A DNA stretch of 64,000 nt from an uncultured Eubacteriales bacterium. GTDB taxonomy: Bacteria; Bacillota; Clostridia; Saccharofermentanales; UBA5734. Within the stretch, counting starts at the first letter, position 1; each line of letters starts with the position of its first letter. A program made the translations under genes and the position numbers. The stretch spans positions 146,389 to 210,388 of the forward strand of contig CAILLO010000047.1 in the NCBI GenBank assembly GCA_903835065.1. The letters are read 5' to 3'. This document shows positions 25,962 to 35,904 of the stretch, in pieces. Below the pieces are notes generated by a model. That model was not told the origin of the DNA and searched no databases. It saw nothing but the letters and a program-made list of their open reading frames with translations.

Positions 25962-27557
25962 ATGAGAATCCTGATCACCGAGAAGATCGCCGAGGACTCC
26001 GTCCAGTACCTGAAGGACCAGGGGTTCGACGTCGACGAGCGTCTCGGGCTTTCCCAGTCGCAGATCGAGGAGATCGTCGCGCCGTACGATGGTCTGATCG
26101 TCCGCAGCGTCACGCAGGTGAACCGCAGCCTGCTTTCACACGCTAAATCAATGAAGGTCGTCGGCCGCGCCGGCAACGGCATCGACAACATCGACGTCGA
26201 CGCCTGCACCGACCTCGGCATCATCGCAGTGAACACACCCGAAGCCAACATCATGGCCGCCGCGGAACTCGCCGTGGGCCTCGCCTTCTGCACCTTCCGC
26301 AACATCTGCTTCGCCGACCAGTCCGCGCGCAAGAACGAGTTCCGTCGCGGGAAGATGATCGGCAACGAGCTGGAAGGGAAGACCGCCGGCATCATCGGAC
26401 TCGGGCGGATCGGCTCGATCGTGGCCCGGAAACTCTCCGGCATCGGCATGCGCGTGATCGCCTACGATCCCTACATCACCGACGAGCGCTTCGCGCGCGC
26501 CGGCGTCGAAAAGATCGACGGGTTCGAGGACTTCCTCGCGCAGGCCGACCTGATTACCTTCCACACGCCCAAGACCAAGGAGACCGTGAATATGATCGAT
26601 GCGCCGCAGCTGGCGAAGTGCCGGAAGGACGTCCGCATCGTGAACGCCGCGCGCGGCGGGCTGGTCAACGAGAAGGCGCTGTACGACGCGCTCGTCTCCG
26701 GGCAGGTCGCAGCCGCCGGCATCGACGTCTTCGACAAGGAGCCGAGCTACGACCGCAAGCCCGGCGAGCAGAACTTCGAACACCCCCTCCTGACCCTGCC
26801 CAACGTCGTCGTCACGCCGCACCTGGGCGCCTCGACGCACGAGGCCAACCGCAACGTCGGGACGGCGGTCACCGAGCTGGTCGCCAAGGCCCTCAAGGGC
26901 GAGCTGGTCGCCGCCATCAACATGCCGGCCGTCGGCGGCCGTCTCAGCGAGATGCGTCCCTATATCCAGCTCGCCGAGCGTCTCGGCTCGATCTACTTCC
27001 AGGCCGAGAAGACGCGCGTCAACCGGCTCGAGATCGTCTACAGCGGCGATCTCGCCGGCGCCGAGACCGACCTGCTGACGCTGTCGGTCCTCAAGGGCTT
27101 CCTCACGCCGATCGCCCAGGAGCGCGTCAACTTCGTCAACGTGTCCCGAAACGTCGCGCAGATGGGCGTCGAGGTGGTCGAAAGCCGCACCACGCTGCTC
27201 GAGAAGTACACCAACCTGATTACCGTCCGCTTCACGAACGACACCCGCACGCTGTCCGTCTCCGGCACCGTCTTCGGCAAGGATTCGATGCGCATCACGG
27301 ACTTCTTCGGCTATCCGATGGACTTCGAGCCCACGCGCAATGTCATCGCGGTCCAGAACGAGGACAAGCCGGGCGTCATCGGCCGCATCGGCACGCTGCT
27401 CGGCCAGAACGAGATCAACATCGCGACACTCAACTGGGGCCGCAAGGGCACGCGGGCGAACGCCGTGGTCGGGCTGGACGGCGACGTGACGGACGACGTG
27501 ATCGCGAAGATCGCCAGGCTCGAAGGTGTACTTCGCGTTTCGCTGCTGCACTTCTAG
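25962..27557 (+). CDS. serA: D-3-phosphoglycerate dehydrogenase (long form with ACT domain)
   Basis: 531 residues, the length of the type with an intervening ASB domain and a C-terminal ACT domain. It oxidises 3-phosphoglycerate to 3-phosphohydroxypyruvate, the first step of serine synthesis. The NAD-binding turn is GIIGLGRIGS near 145; catalytic Arg lies in NAARGGLVNE near 230 and His in TPHLGASTHEA near 285. The ACT domain starts near 455 with NVIAVQNEDKPGVIGRIG and would allow feedback by serine. AGAGGAGGA precedes the start. Probably co-transcribed with the aminotransferase; no serB is nearby. Confidence 0.96.
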   Translation: MRILITEKIAEDSVQYLKDQGFDVDERLGLSQSQIEEIVAPYDGLIVRSVTQVNRSLLSHAKSMKVVGRAGNGIDNIDVDACTDLGIIAVNTPEANIMAAAELAVGLAFCTFRNICFADQSARKNEFRRGKMIGNELEGKTAGIIGLGRIGSIVARKLSGIGMRVIAYDPYITDERFARAGVEKIDGFEDFLAQADLITFHTPKTKETVNMIDAPQLAKCRKDVRIVNAARGGLVNEKALYDALVSGQVAAAGIDVFDKEPSYDRKPGEQNFEHPLLTLPNVVVTPHLGASTHEANRNVGTAVTELVAKALKGELVAAINMPAVGGRLSEMRPYIQLAERLGSIYFQAEKTRVNRLEIVYSGDLAGAETDLLTLSVLKGFLTPIAQERVNFVNVSRNVAQMGVEVVESRTTLLEKYTNLITVRFTNDTRTLSVSGTVFGKDSMRITDFFGYPMDFEPTRNVIAVQNEDKPGVIGRIGTLLGQNEINIATLNWGRKGTRANAVVGLDGDVTDDVIAKIARLEGVLRVSLLHF

Positions 27558-27600
27558 AACCTACGAGCGAGGAACGCGCGACGTCCTTCGCCACGCAGAA

Positions 27601-27634
27601 AGAGCGGGATCCGTCGAAGGGTCCCGCTCTTTTT
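27601..27634. terminator. Bidirectional terminator between serA and the DUF2298 gene
   Basis: A 9-bp stem (AGAGCGGGA at 27601-27609 with TCCCGCTCT at 27622-27630), with T-run to 27634 and A residues on the other side, serving the two convergent genes. Confidence 0.88.
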
Positions 27635-27661
27635 CCTGTCCGGAGCCGCGCCGCGAGGGCG

Positions 27662-30292
27662 TCAGCCCAGCAGGGCCGTGTCGACGTGGATCACGTAGAC
27701 GGTGCCGTCGGTGCTGGTGAAGGCCTTCGAGCCCAGCGCCTGGAGACCGGCCTCGTCGATCGCGCTGAACTGGGAGCGCTCGAGCCCGCCCACGACGATG
27801 TATTCGACCTTGTATTTCTTGAGGAGCACTTTGGCGACGGCCGCGTCGGTATCGTTGTAGATCGCGTCGACGTCCGCGTGGTGCGGCACCACGACGTCGG
27901 AGTAGCCGTTCGGCGTCGCCTTGCTCGTGCGCCACAGCCACTCGTGCGTCTGCCAGCCGATGATCGTGGGCAGGCCGGTGTAGGCCGAGACCACGCAGAA
28001 ATCGGTGTAGCTGTCGCCGTAGGCCTCGAGGATCGCGGGCTGTCCCTTCACGTTCTCGTTGAACCAGGAGATCGCCTCGAGGTAGGGCGTGAACTTGCCG
28101 GCCGCCGGCTTGCTGCCGGTGTTGAGGCTGTTGTCCTTCTCCACCGTGACGCCGTCCAGTCCCTTGTAGTACTTGATGCCGAAGGACTCCAGCGAATAGT
28201 AGCCGGTGCCGGTGGACGTGCGGAATTCGTTGCCCAGCCACTGCTCGCTCGAAACGATCGTGTAGGAGAACGGGATGACGAGCGCGAGGACGAAGACGAC
28301 CGGGGCGATCGACCAGCGGTTGTCGAGCTTGTTGCGGGACCGCTTCACGGGGAATCGGGCGATCGCGTAACCCACTACGAGCGAGAACAGGACGAACGCC
28401 TGGTAGGTGAACTTGAACATGGTGTTCGCCCGCTTGTAGTCGCCGCTGTAGATGTCGACGACGTAGATGATCTCGGGCGCGAGGACGAGACCGACGGCAC
28501 AGACGAACAGTCCGCACACGAACAGGTCGGTGGCGTTGAACCCGTTGAGGAAGCGGGCGAAGGGCGTGCGAGAGGCCGCGGCGTCGGGGTCGACGCCGGC
28601 CTTGTCCTTCGCGCGCCGGCGCAGGCAGTAGACCACGAAGACCAGTCCGAGCGCGAAGTGGCCGCCCCACAGGATCAGAAGCTGGAAGAGGGGCGTGTGG
28701 TTGATCGCAAGGGCGAGAGACTTGGAGATCGGCTCGAACGTCAGGTTGAAGGGGAGGGCGACGAGGTGGGCGACCAGGAAGAGGGCCGACATCTGGGCGC
28801 CGGTGATCGTCAGGGCGTCGCCGACCATCATCGTGAGCAGCGTGTTGACGGCGAGGACCACGACGAAGCAGAGGACGGCGAGGACCGGGTTGGAGACGAA
28901 GATGAAGGGGATGAGCAGGAGGAGTCCCTGGAGCGCGAAGACCGGCAGGGATTCCAGCGTGAAGGTGGCGCCGTATCCCCGCGTGTTGACGAAGAGCAGG
29001 GCCATGCAGGCCACGACGAAGTAGATCGCGAAGTCCCAGAAGTTGGTCATCATGAAGATGCCGAGCAGCGCCGCGGGAATCAGGAACAGCGGGTTCTTCA
29101 GCGTGTCGCCGAGCAGGGCCCGGGACGCGCGCGATTCTCTCCTGAACCAGTCCTTGTCGGGGCTCTTCTCCGGCGCCTGCAGCTGGACTTCCGAGAAGCG
29201 CCGGGCCGCCTCGCGGGCGGCCGGCTGGGAGACCAGCATGACGAGGAGCCCGAGGAACAGGAGCACGAACATGAGGTCGATCACGTGGGCGTGGAGGTCC
29301 GCGACCAGGAAGGAATAGAACGGGAACTCGTGGATCGTCATGTCGTGGAGGGCGTTGCCGGCCGCGTCCGTCGAGGGGTTGTAGCCGATGTAGCGGGTCG
29401 AGTTGGCGAACCAGAAGTTGGCCTGCCCAAAGCTTCCGACGCGGACGCCCAGGGTCGACAGCCACTTGAGGATCGCGCCGCCGGGGAGGTCGTACGCATA
29501 GAAGAAGGCGTGGGAGTTGCCGCCGACCGTCGTGAGCAGCGCCGCGACGAGTCCGCCGAACGCCGGAGCGGACTTCGGGATCGTGGGGATCTTCTCGCGG
29601 GCCTTGGCGAGCGCGGTGCGGACGACCGCGTAGGCCAGCGCCAGCGTGAAGGCGAAGGTGCCCGCGAGGGCGAGGTTGTAGGAGACGCTCGTGGGGATGC
29701 CGGTGAACTTCGTCACCAGCGTGTACACGTACTGGCCGTAGTAGTAGTAGTTGATATTGCTTCCGGCGAGCCACATGTCCTTGGCGGGCAGCCAGTCGGT
29801 CCTCATCATGCTGTTCATGAAGCCGAAATCCATGAACTTCTCGAGACCCTCGATCACCGGCTTCAGACCGCGGGCATAGGTCCAGACCAGCAGCCCGGCG
29901 CCGAACAGGAATTCCTGGAAGGCGATCGCCCGGACGCGGTCCCGGGTCGAGAAGGCCTCCAGGAACTTCGCATACCCCTTCTTCGGCACATAGAGGAGCA
30001 GGGCGGCCGCGCAGGCGAGCCCGATCAGGCTGGCCTGGCGGAAGGGGAGGACGTGGATCATGCTCAGGATCCACATCGCGAGGGAGAGGACCGCCAGCGA
30101 GAGGGGCTTCGCGAAGGTCCAGCCCGAATCGACGGTGCCCTTGAACAGCCGCGAGGAGAGCGGGAGGAAGACGATGCCCAGGATCGAGAGGCCGAGCCAC
30201 CAGATCAGGTAGGCGGGGGCGTCCGCGCCGAGGAAATGGAAGGAAGCGGCGGCGGGGACGAGGGGGAGCAGGAGCCAGAGGAATCGTGCCAA
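27662..30292 (-). CDS. DUF2298 (Chlor_Arch_YYY) polytopic membrane protein
   Basis: 876 residues with about 17-20 hydrophobic segments. The family's tyrosine run is present as NINYYYYGQYVYTLV, followed by soluble stretches typical of GT-C-like membrane glycosyltransferases, including IGWQTHEWLWR near the C-terminus. The family was named for Chloroflexi and archaea and occurs in some Bacillota; a glycosyl or lipid-sugar transfer role is inference from fold resemblance. The start is TTG at 30292 with GAGGTGA before it, one base past the stop of the FAD gene, so translation is probably coupled. Last gene of the minus-strand cluster. Confidence 0.8.
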   Translation of the reverse strand: MARFLWLLLPLVPAAASFHFLGADAPAYLIWWLGLSILGIVFLPLSSRLFKGTVDSGWTFAKPLSLAVLSLAMWILSMIHVLPFRQASLIGLACAAALLLYVPKKGYAKFLEAFSTRDRVRAIAFQEFLFGAGLLVWTYARGLKPVIEGLEKFMDFGFMNSMMRTDWLPAKDMWLAGSNINYYYYGQYVYTLVTKFTGIPTSVSYNLALAGTFAFTLALAYAVVRTALAKAREKIPTIPKSAPAFGGLVAALLTTVGGNSHAFFYAYDLPGGAILKWLSTLGVRVGSFGQANFWFANSTRYIGYNPSTDAAGNALHDMTIHEFPFYSFLVADLHAHVIDLMFVLLFLGLLVMLVSQPAAREAARRFSEVQLQAPEKSPDKDWFRRESRASRALLGDTLKNPLFLIPAALLGIFMMTNFWDFAIYFVVACMALLFVNTRGYGATFTLESLPVFALQGLLLLIPFIFVSNPVLAVLCFVVVLAVNTLLTMMVGDALTITGAQMSALFLVAHLVALPFNLTFEPISKSLALAINHTPLFQLLILWGGHFALGLVFVVYCLRRRAKDKAGVDPDAAASRTPFARFLNGFNATDLFVCGLFVCAVGLVLAPEIIYVVDIYSGDYKRANTMFKFTYQAFVLFSLVVGYAIARFPVKRSRNKLDNRWSIAPVVFVLALVIPFSYTIVSSEQWLGNEFRTSTGTGYYSLESFGIKYYKGLDGVTVEKDNSLNTGSKPAAGKFTPYLEAISWFNENVKGQPAILEAYGDSYTDFCVVSAYTGLPTIIGWQTHEWLWRTSKATPNGYSDVVVPHHADVDAIYNDTDAAVAKVLLKKYKVEYIVVGGLERSQFSAIDEAGLQALGSKAFTSTDGTVYVIHVDTALLG

Positions 30293-30293
30293 G

Positions 30294-31619
30294 TCAGGTC
30301 ACCTCGCTTTTGTGGAGTCCAGGGGCCGGGCTGGCCCCTTCGATGCGTCGCCTGGGATCGGAACGGACCCGCGCGGCCACCGCGAGGCCTGCGCGTACGG
30401 AGCGGTCGATCGAGTGCTCTTCGGGAAGGGTGCGGGCGATTCCGGCCAGGAACAGCCCGGGATAACCGGCCTCCGGAGCGAAGGCGGCCTGCCGGTCGAA
30501 CAGGGAGCGCGGAGGGCAGGCGTAGCGCGTGCGCGTCAGGCGCCAGTCCTTGACGTCCGAACGCAGGAGTTCCGGGTGCATCTCCGTCAGGCCGCGGAAG
30601 AAAAGGCGGAAGACCTCGCCGTCGGACTGCGTCCAGAGGGGGTCGGCCGTGTCGATGTCGCGGGAGAGGTAGAGGATGTGGCCGCCGTAGCGACGCAGAC
30701 CCACGAGGTTCGAGTGCTCGGTGACGAGGCGGAAAGGAGCGGCGGCGGGGACGAAGGTCCGGTGGTAGGAGGACAGGGACTGCTTGAGCCGGAGCGCGAG
30801 GCACAGGTGTCCCTGGTAGCGGATTGAACGGAGCCGCTCGAGGTACGATTCGTCCAGTCCCGCGCCGACGGTCATCTCGGCGAAGCGACGGCCGGAGACC
30901 GTCGCGACCACGGTGTCCGTCTCGAGGCCGTAGGACGTGCAGTCCTCGAGGATGCAGTCGAGCCGGAAACCGACGGGCTGGGGGCGGATATCGGTCACGG
31001 TGCACCCGCAGCGGACCTCTCCCCCCAGCGACTCGATCTCCTTCAGGAGCGCGCGGACGAGGATCGAGAATCCGCCGGCCGGGTAGCCGGCCGAACGGTC
31101 CCGACGGGAGCCGGAGTCGACTCCGGGGGGGCAGGACGCGAGCCATTCCCCCGGGATCTCGACGGGTTCCGAAGCGGAGCGAGGAGCGACCATCGCCCGG
31201 AGCGCCTCGGAGCAGAGGAAGGGCGGGCGGCGGCGGCTGACGGACCGGAAGGCGGCGAGCAGACGGCTGGTCCAGGCGAGCGGCCGGATCGAGAGTAGGT
31301 CGCCTGCCCGGTCGATGCGGTGGTGCGAGCCATCCAGATACAGCGACGCGTTGGGGCGGAACCATTCGATCTGCGCGTCGAGGCCCAGGTCCATGAAGAG
31401 CTTCAGCAGGTCCCGGTCCGAGACGTCGATCACGTACGGAATCCGTTCGAGGTCCTCCCAGCCGATCCGGAAGGTCGACAGCATGCCGCCCGGATGCAAC
31501 TCGCTCTCGAGGACCGTGACGTCGTAGCCGGACCGGGCGAGCGAGCAGGCGGCGACCAGACCGGTCACACCGGCCCCGACGACGCATGCCTTCCTTCTGC
31601 CCTGGACCGGTCCGTCCAT
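30294..31619 (-). CDS. NAD(P)/FAD-dependent oxidoreductase, amine-oxidase-like
   Basis: 441 residues from the ATG at 31619 (SD AGGAGA). The FAD-binding turn is VVGAGVTGLVAACSLARSG near 12-30 with the ESELHPGG region that follows in protoporphyrinogen oxidase, phytoene desaturase and UDP-galactopyranose mutase relatives; the closing FAD motif is GLFLAGIARTLPEEHSID. Within this group closely related proteins act on isoprenoids, porphyrins or nucleotide sugars, and no residue decides between them. Its pairing with the DUF2298 membrane protein (1-base gap) hints at a shared envelope-sugar or lipid job, which is inference. Confidence 0.75.
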   Translation of the reverse strand: MDGPVQGRRKACVVGAGVTGLVAACSLARSGYDVTVLESELHPGGMLSTFRIGWEDLERIPYVIDVSDRDLLKLFMDLGLDAQIEWFRPNASLYLDGSHHRIDRAGDLLSIRPLAWTSRLLAAFRSVSRRRPPFLCSEALRAMVAPRSASEPVEIPGEWLASCPPGVDSGSRRDRSAGYPAGGFSILVRALLKEIESLGGEVRCGCTVTDIRPQPVGFRLDCILEDCTSYGLETDTVVATVSGRRFAEMTVGAGLDESYLERLRSIRYQGHLCLALRLKQSLSSYHRTFVPAAAPFRLVTEHSNLVGLRRYGGHILYLSRDIDTADPLWTQSDGEVFRLFFRGLTEMHPELLRSDVKDWRLTRTRYACPPRSLFDRQAAFAPEAGYPGLFLAGIARTLPEEHSIDRSVRAGLAVAARVRSDPRRRIEGASPAPGLHKSEVT

Positions 31620-31651
31620 CGATTCTCCTCGTGCAGTCGGGACCCGACGAT

Positions 31652-33019
31652 TCAGCGGATCCTGCGGGACTCCAAGTAATAGCGCTTCTCGGAAGCCTCG
31701 CCCATCGAGAAGGCCTTGCGGGGAAGGACGCCCTCGTCGGCGATACAGGGGAAGAGGGAGGACTTCGGGAGGGCGGGGAGAAGCATGCCGCAGCCTTCCG
31801 ATCCGGACAGCCGGAGGACGACGTCCTCCCCGTGGATGTAGTCCACGCGGCAAGGGAAGGCGGACGCGTATGCGTCGACCAGGTCCTGGGCGGTCGCGAC
31901 CGCGAGGGAACGACGGGGCCGCTCGAAGCGGAGGACGGACCCGAGGCCTCGGGAGACCAGAGGCAGCGGATGCGTCGCGGGGTCGCAGCCCCGGGCGAAG
32001 AGGACCGCCTGTTCCGCGGATGCGAAATCGCGGGAACGCGCGCCGAGAGCCGCGTATTCCTCGAGGGCGAAGTCCCGGACGGACGGAAGCGTCGCTCCGA
32101 AGAGGATCCGGTGGATCGGCTCGAATTCCAGGCCGGGGTCGTTCAGGTCGAGCGCTTCGGCGAGGGCGTAGCGCGCGGGGTGCGACGACGTGTCGGAGCC
32201 TGCGGGCAGCGCGTCGCGCACCTCCTGCCAGTGCGTCTTCGCAGCGGCGAGGGAGTGGTTGCCGTCGCCGACGGCGAAGAGCAGGCCGTCCCGCTTGAGG
32301 CTCGGAAGGCGGGAAAAGGCGACGAGGGCGTCGCGGAGATCCTTCGAAGCGGCGTCGATCCGGAAGCCGCGCACGTGGCCGCCGCCCATCGAAAGGTCGA
32401 AATCGTAGAGCCGATCAAGAGAGTCCGATTCCGCGAGGGCGACGAGGGGCGCGAAGACGCTCCGGGCCGGGTCGTCGAAGAGCAGCTGGACGTGGGGGAC
32501 CTCGAGGGGGGCATCGCGGCGAATCGCGACGCGCGGCGGAATCCGGGAGACGACGGTGCCTTCGGTCGCGCGGACGAGGCCGCGGAACCCGGGCGAGAAG
32601 TCGTAGCGGTCGAGGTCGACGGCCAGCACGAGGCCCCACCGGGACGGGTGGAACGCGGTGCGGCGTTCGACGAGGACGAGACAGCGGCCCGCGCTGCGGA
32701 GAATGCCGGAATCCAGATAATCCTGCATCGTGCGGGAGATCTCTCCGATCCGGGCCGAAAGTCCGGCTTCGGAGGTCCCGTCCAGTAGCGTTTCGGGGAG
32801 GACCATCCGGAGCGTCGAAGGCGCCTTCCCGACGAAGCCGTCGAGCTCACGCCAATAGGACGGTTCCGACGTGAACTGGTCGCAGGCGACCACCGCCCAG
32901 CGTGGAAGGTCCGAGCCCGCCTGGGGCAGGAGGATCTCGGGGACCAGGATTCCGAGTCCATCGACGTTCCCGCAGGGGTCGAGCGAGGTCCGGGCCTGCG
33001 GTTCGGAGGTCAGCGGCAT
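31652..33019 (-). CDS. DUF1015 family protein
   Basis: 455 residues, soluble. The start at 33019 follows GGGAGGATG. Family hallmarks are RWAVVACDQFTSEPSYW near residue 42 and the LLFAVGDGNHSLAAAKTHW segment near 245, a conserved likely active-site region. Function is unknown. From memory, DUF1015 genes are often found next to serA and an aminotransferase gene in clostridia; here both lie about 4 kb away on the other strand. It is the first gene of the unit that continues with the FAD oxidoreductase (32-base gap) and the DUF2298 protein. Confidence 0.85.
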   Translation of the reverse strand: MPLTSEPQARTSLDPCGNVDGLGILVPEILLPQAGSDLPRWAVVACDQFTSEPSYWRELDGFVGKAPSTLRMVLPETLLDGTSEAGLSARIGEISRTMQDYLDSGILRSAGRCLVLVERRTAFHPSRWGLVLAVDLDRYDFSPGFRGLVRATEGTVVSRIPPRVAIRRDAPLEVPHVQLLFDDPARSVFAPLVALAESDSLDRLYDFDLSMGGGHVRGFRIDAASKDLRDALVAFSRLPSLKRDGLLFAVGDGNHSLAAAKTHWQEVRDALPAGSDTSSHPARYALAEALDLNDPGLEFEPIHRILFGATLPSVRDFALEEYAALGARSRDFASAEQAVLFARGCDPATHPLPLVSRGLGSVLRFERPRRSLAVATAQDLVDAYASAFPCRVDYIHGEDVVLRLSGSEGCGMLLPALPKSSLFPCIADEGVLPRKAFSMGEASEKRYYLESRRIR

Positions 33020-33099
33020 CGGGTCATCCTCCCGTAAGACGGACCGGTCCGCCCGGCGAGCCGGAAGCGGACCTGGAAGGCTTTGAATCGAACGCTCCC

Positions 33100-33129
33100 A
33101 TAATACCACAGGAAACCCGCACGGGTGAA
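33100..33129 (-). promoter_or_regulatory. Candidate promoter of the DUF1015 cluster
   Basis: On the minus strand TTCACC (33129-33124), 18-base spacer, TATTAT (33105-33100), about 80 bases before the DUF1015 start. Lies just outside the alaS promoter on the opposite strand. Confidence 0.45.
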
Positions 33130-33137
33130 GGATTCCG

Positions 33138-33167
33138 TTGCCCGTGCAGGGGGAGATGCCGTATAAT
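33138..33167 (+). promoter_or_regulatory. Promoter of alaS
   Basis: TTGCCC at 33138-33143, 18-base spacer, TATAAT at 33162-33167, about 40 bases before the start codon. The leader is too short for a T-box. Confidence 0.65.
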
Positions 33168-33206
33168 CCCAAGGAACCGGACCCCCCACGGAAAAGGAGA
33201 CCTGAC

Positions 33207-35870
33207 ATGCAGAAACTGGGACTGAACCGCATCCGCGAGGAGTATCTTTCGTTCTTCGAGACGAAGGGGCACCTCCGTCTTCCGAGTTTCCCGCTCGTGC
33301 CGAGGAACGACCCCTCGATCCTGCTGGTCAACGCGGGGATGACCCCGCTGAAATCGTATTTCACGGGCGCCGAGGTCCCTCCCTCCACGCGCATCGCGAC
33401 CTGCCAGAAATGCATCCGTACGCCCGACATCGAGCGCGTCGGGAAGACCGCCCGCCACGGCACCTATTTCGAGATGCTCGGCAACTTCTCCTTCGGCGAC
33501 TACTTCAAGCGCGAGGCGATCCCCTGGGCCTGGGAATTCTGCACGAAGACGATGGGCCTGCCCACCGAGCGCCTGCACGTGACCGTCTACCTCGACGACG
33601 ACGAGGCGCACGACATCTGGGCGAAGGACGTCGGCGTGGCCCTCGACCACATCTCCCGCCTCGGCAAGGCCGACAACTTCTGGGAGCACGGCACCGGTCC
33701 CTGCGGCCCCTGCTCGGAGATCTACTTCGACCGCGGCGCCGAGAAGGGCTGCGGAAAGGACGACTGCGCTCCGGGATGCGACTGCGACCGCTTCGTCGAG
33801 TTCTGGAACCTCGTCTTCACGCAGTTCAACAAGGAAGAGGACGGCTCCTACACGCCGCTCGCCAAGAAGAACATCGACACCGGCATGGGCCTCGAACGCC
33901 TGGCCTGCATCCTCCAGGGCGTGGACAACCTCTTCGAGGTCGACACGATCCGGGCGATCCTCGACGCCGTCTGCGCTCGCACCGCGACCCGGTACGGCGC
34001 GGACCCGAAGACCGACGTCGCGATCCGCGTGATCACGGACCACATCCGCAGCACCTCGATGATGATCTCCGACGGCATCATCCCGTCGAACGAGGGCCGC
34101 GGCTACGTCCTGCGCCGGCTCCTGCGCCGCGCGGCCCGCTTCGGCCGCATGCTCGGCGTCGAAGGGACGTTCCTCCACGGAATCGCGTCGGTCGTCGTCG
34201 CGGAATCGTCCCAGGCGTACCCGGAGCTCTCGTTGAAGAAGGACTACATCCAGCGCGTGATCCGGATCGAGGAGGAACGCTTCGCGGAGACCGTCCAGCA
34301 GGGGCTCTCGATCCTGTCCCAGGAGATGGAGGAGACCCGGGCCCGGGGCGGCCGGCGACTCGAAGGCGCCGACGTCTTCCGTCTGCACGACACCTATGGG
34401 TTCCCGCTCGACCTGACGCGCGAGATTGCCGCGGAGAACGGATTCGACGTCGACGAAGAAGGCTTCCGCCGAGAGATGGACGCCCAGAAGCGCAAGGCCC
34501 GCGAAGCGCTGAAGGAGAAGGGCGGGTCCGCCTGGGCGGGCGATGCGCTGCCCCAGGGCCTCGCGCCCGGATTCCGAACGGCGTTCCGCGGCTACGAGAA
34601 ACTATCGCTCGAGGCGACCACGATCTTCCTCGTGAAACCCGGCGAGGGGGGCGAGATCCCGAGCGTAGTCGAGATCGCCTCCGCAGGAGACCGCGTCGTG
34701 GCCGTCTTCGACGAGACTCCGTTCTACGCCGAATCCGGCGGTCAGGTCGGGGACACCGGCACGGTATCGGGTCCCGGCTTCTCGGCTCGCGTCGACGACA
34801 CGCGGAAGACGGCGGACGGCAAGTTCCTGCACACGTTGACCGTCCTGGAGGGCTCGATCGGAATGGGCGACCGCGCGACGCTGTCCGTCGACGTGGAGCG
34901 CCGCCGCGCGATCGCGTCCAACCACACGTCCACGCATCTGCTCCACAAGGTCCTGCGCGAGGTCCTCGGGAACCACGTGGCCCAGTCGGGTTCGCTCGTG
35001 ACGCCGGACCGTCTCCGCTTCGACTTCAGCCATTTCCAGCCGATGACCCCCGCCGAGAAGGAGGAGGTCGAGCGTCGCGTCAACCGCGCGATCCTCGCCG
35101 GCTATCCCGTGACGACCGAGGAGATGACTCTCGAGGATGCCCGTCGCACCGACGCCATGGCCCTGTTCGACGAAAAGTACGGCGATACCGTGCGCGTCGT
35201 CCGCGCCGGCGACTTCAGCCGGGAGCTCTGCGGCGGCACGCACCTCTCGCGCACTTCGGACGCCTGCCTGTTCAGGATCCTCTCCGAAACCGGCGTCGCC
35301 GCCGGCATCCGCCGCCTCGAGGCGACGACGGGCACGTCCGCCATGGAGGCCGACGAAGCCGACCGCCACCTGATCCGGGACGTCGCGGCCGCTCTGAAGA
35401 GCACGCCGGCCGACCTGCTTCGGCGTGCGCAGCAGACCCAGGAGGAAGCGCGCGCGATGGAGCGCCGCATCGAGGAACTGACCGCCAAGCTCGCGGCGAG
35501 CCACGCGGGGGCCCTCTCCGAACTGGCGAAGGACGTCGGGGGGCTGAAACTGCTCGTCACGCGGGTCGAGGCGCACGACACCGACGCGCTGCGCGTCGCG
35601 GCGGACGGGCTGCGCCAGTTCCTCGGATCCTGCGTGGTCGTGCTGGCCGCCGTGACCGACGGGAAGGTCTCGTTCGTGGCGATGGCCACCCCCGAGGCGG
35701 TGGGGAAGGGCGCCCACGCCGGCAACATCCTGCGCGAAGCCGCGAAGGCAGCGGGCGGCGGCGGCGGCGGACGTCCCGACATGGCCCAGGCCGGCGGAAG
35801 AGATCCTTCGCTGCTCGGTCTCGCCCTCGAGACCGCGGAGAAGACGGCGCGCGCCCAGCTCGGAGCCTGA
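33207..35870 (+). CDS. alaS: Alanyl-tRNA synthetase
   Basis: 887 residues, normal length, start after AAAAGGAGA. The class II catalytic core begins RIREEYLSFFETKGH; the editing domain has HTSTHLLHKVL and the zinc-binding CGGTHLSRT; the C-terminal DHHA1 region ends with a Gly-rich GGGGGGRPDMAQAGG. Charges tRNA-Ala, including the CGC isoacceptor encoded at 16013. Followed by the HIT gene 34 bases on. Confidence 0.97.
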   Translation: MQKLGLNRIREEYLSFFETKGHLRLPSFPLVPRNDPSILLVNAGMTPLKSYFTGAEVPPSTRIATCQKCIRTPDIERVGKTARHGTYFEMLGNFSFGDYFKREAIPWAWEFCTKTMGLPTERLHVTVYLDDDEAHDIWAKDVGVALDHISRLGKADNFWEHGTGPCGPCSEIYFDRGAEKGCGKDDCAPGCDCDRFVEFWNLVFTQFNKEEDGSYTPLAKKNIDTGMGLERLACILQGVDNLFEVDTIRAILDAVCARTATRYGADPKTDVAIRVITDHIRSTSMMISDGIIPSNEGRGYVLRRLLRRAARFGRMLGVEGTFLHGIASVVVAESSQAYPELSLKKDYIQRVIRIEEERFAETVQQGLSILSQEMEETRARGGRRLEGADVFRLHDTYGFPLDLTREIAAENGFDVDEEGFRREMDAQKRKAREALKEKGGSAWAGDALPQGLAPGFRTAFRGYEKLSLEATTIFLVKPGEGGEIPSVVEIASAGDRVVAVFDETPFYAESGGQVGDTGTVSGPGFSARVDDTRKTADGKFLHTLTVLEGSIGMGDRATLSVDVERRRAIASNHTSTHLLHKVLREVLGNHVAQSGSLVTPDRLRFDFSHFQPMTPAEKEEVERRVNRAILAGYPVTTEEMTLEDARRTDAMALFDEKYGDTVRVVRAGDFSRELCGGTHLSRTSDACLFRILSETGVAAGIRRLEATTGTSAMEADEADRHLIRDVAAALKSTPADLLRRAQQTQEEARAMERRIEELTAKLAASHAGALSELAKDVGGLKLLVTRVEAHDTDALRVAADGLRQFLGSCVVVLAAVTDGKVSFVAMATPEAVGKGAHAGNILREAAKAAGGGGGGRPDMAQAGGRDPSLLGLALETAEKTARAQLGA

Positions 35871-35904
35871 GGCTTCCGGCGGAGCGACCGGGGAGGAGAC
35901 GGAC

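Noticed and set aside
33168..33206. T-box leader for alaS, and for hisS at 39176-39199
   Set aside because: Leaders of 25-40 bases are far too short and lack the GGGTGGNACCGCG core.
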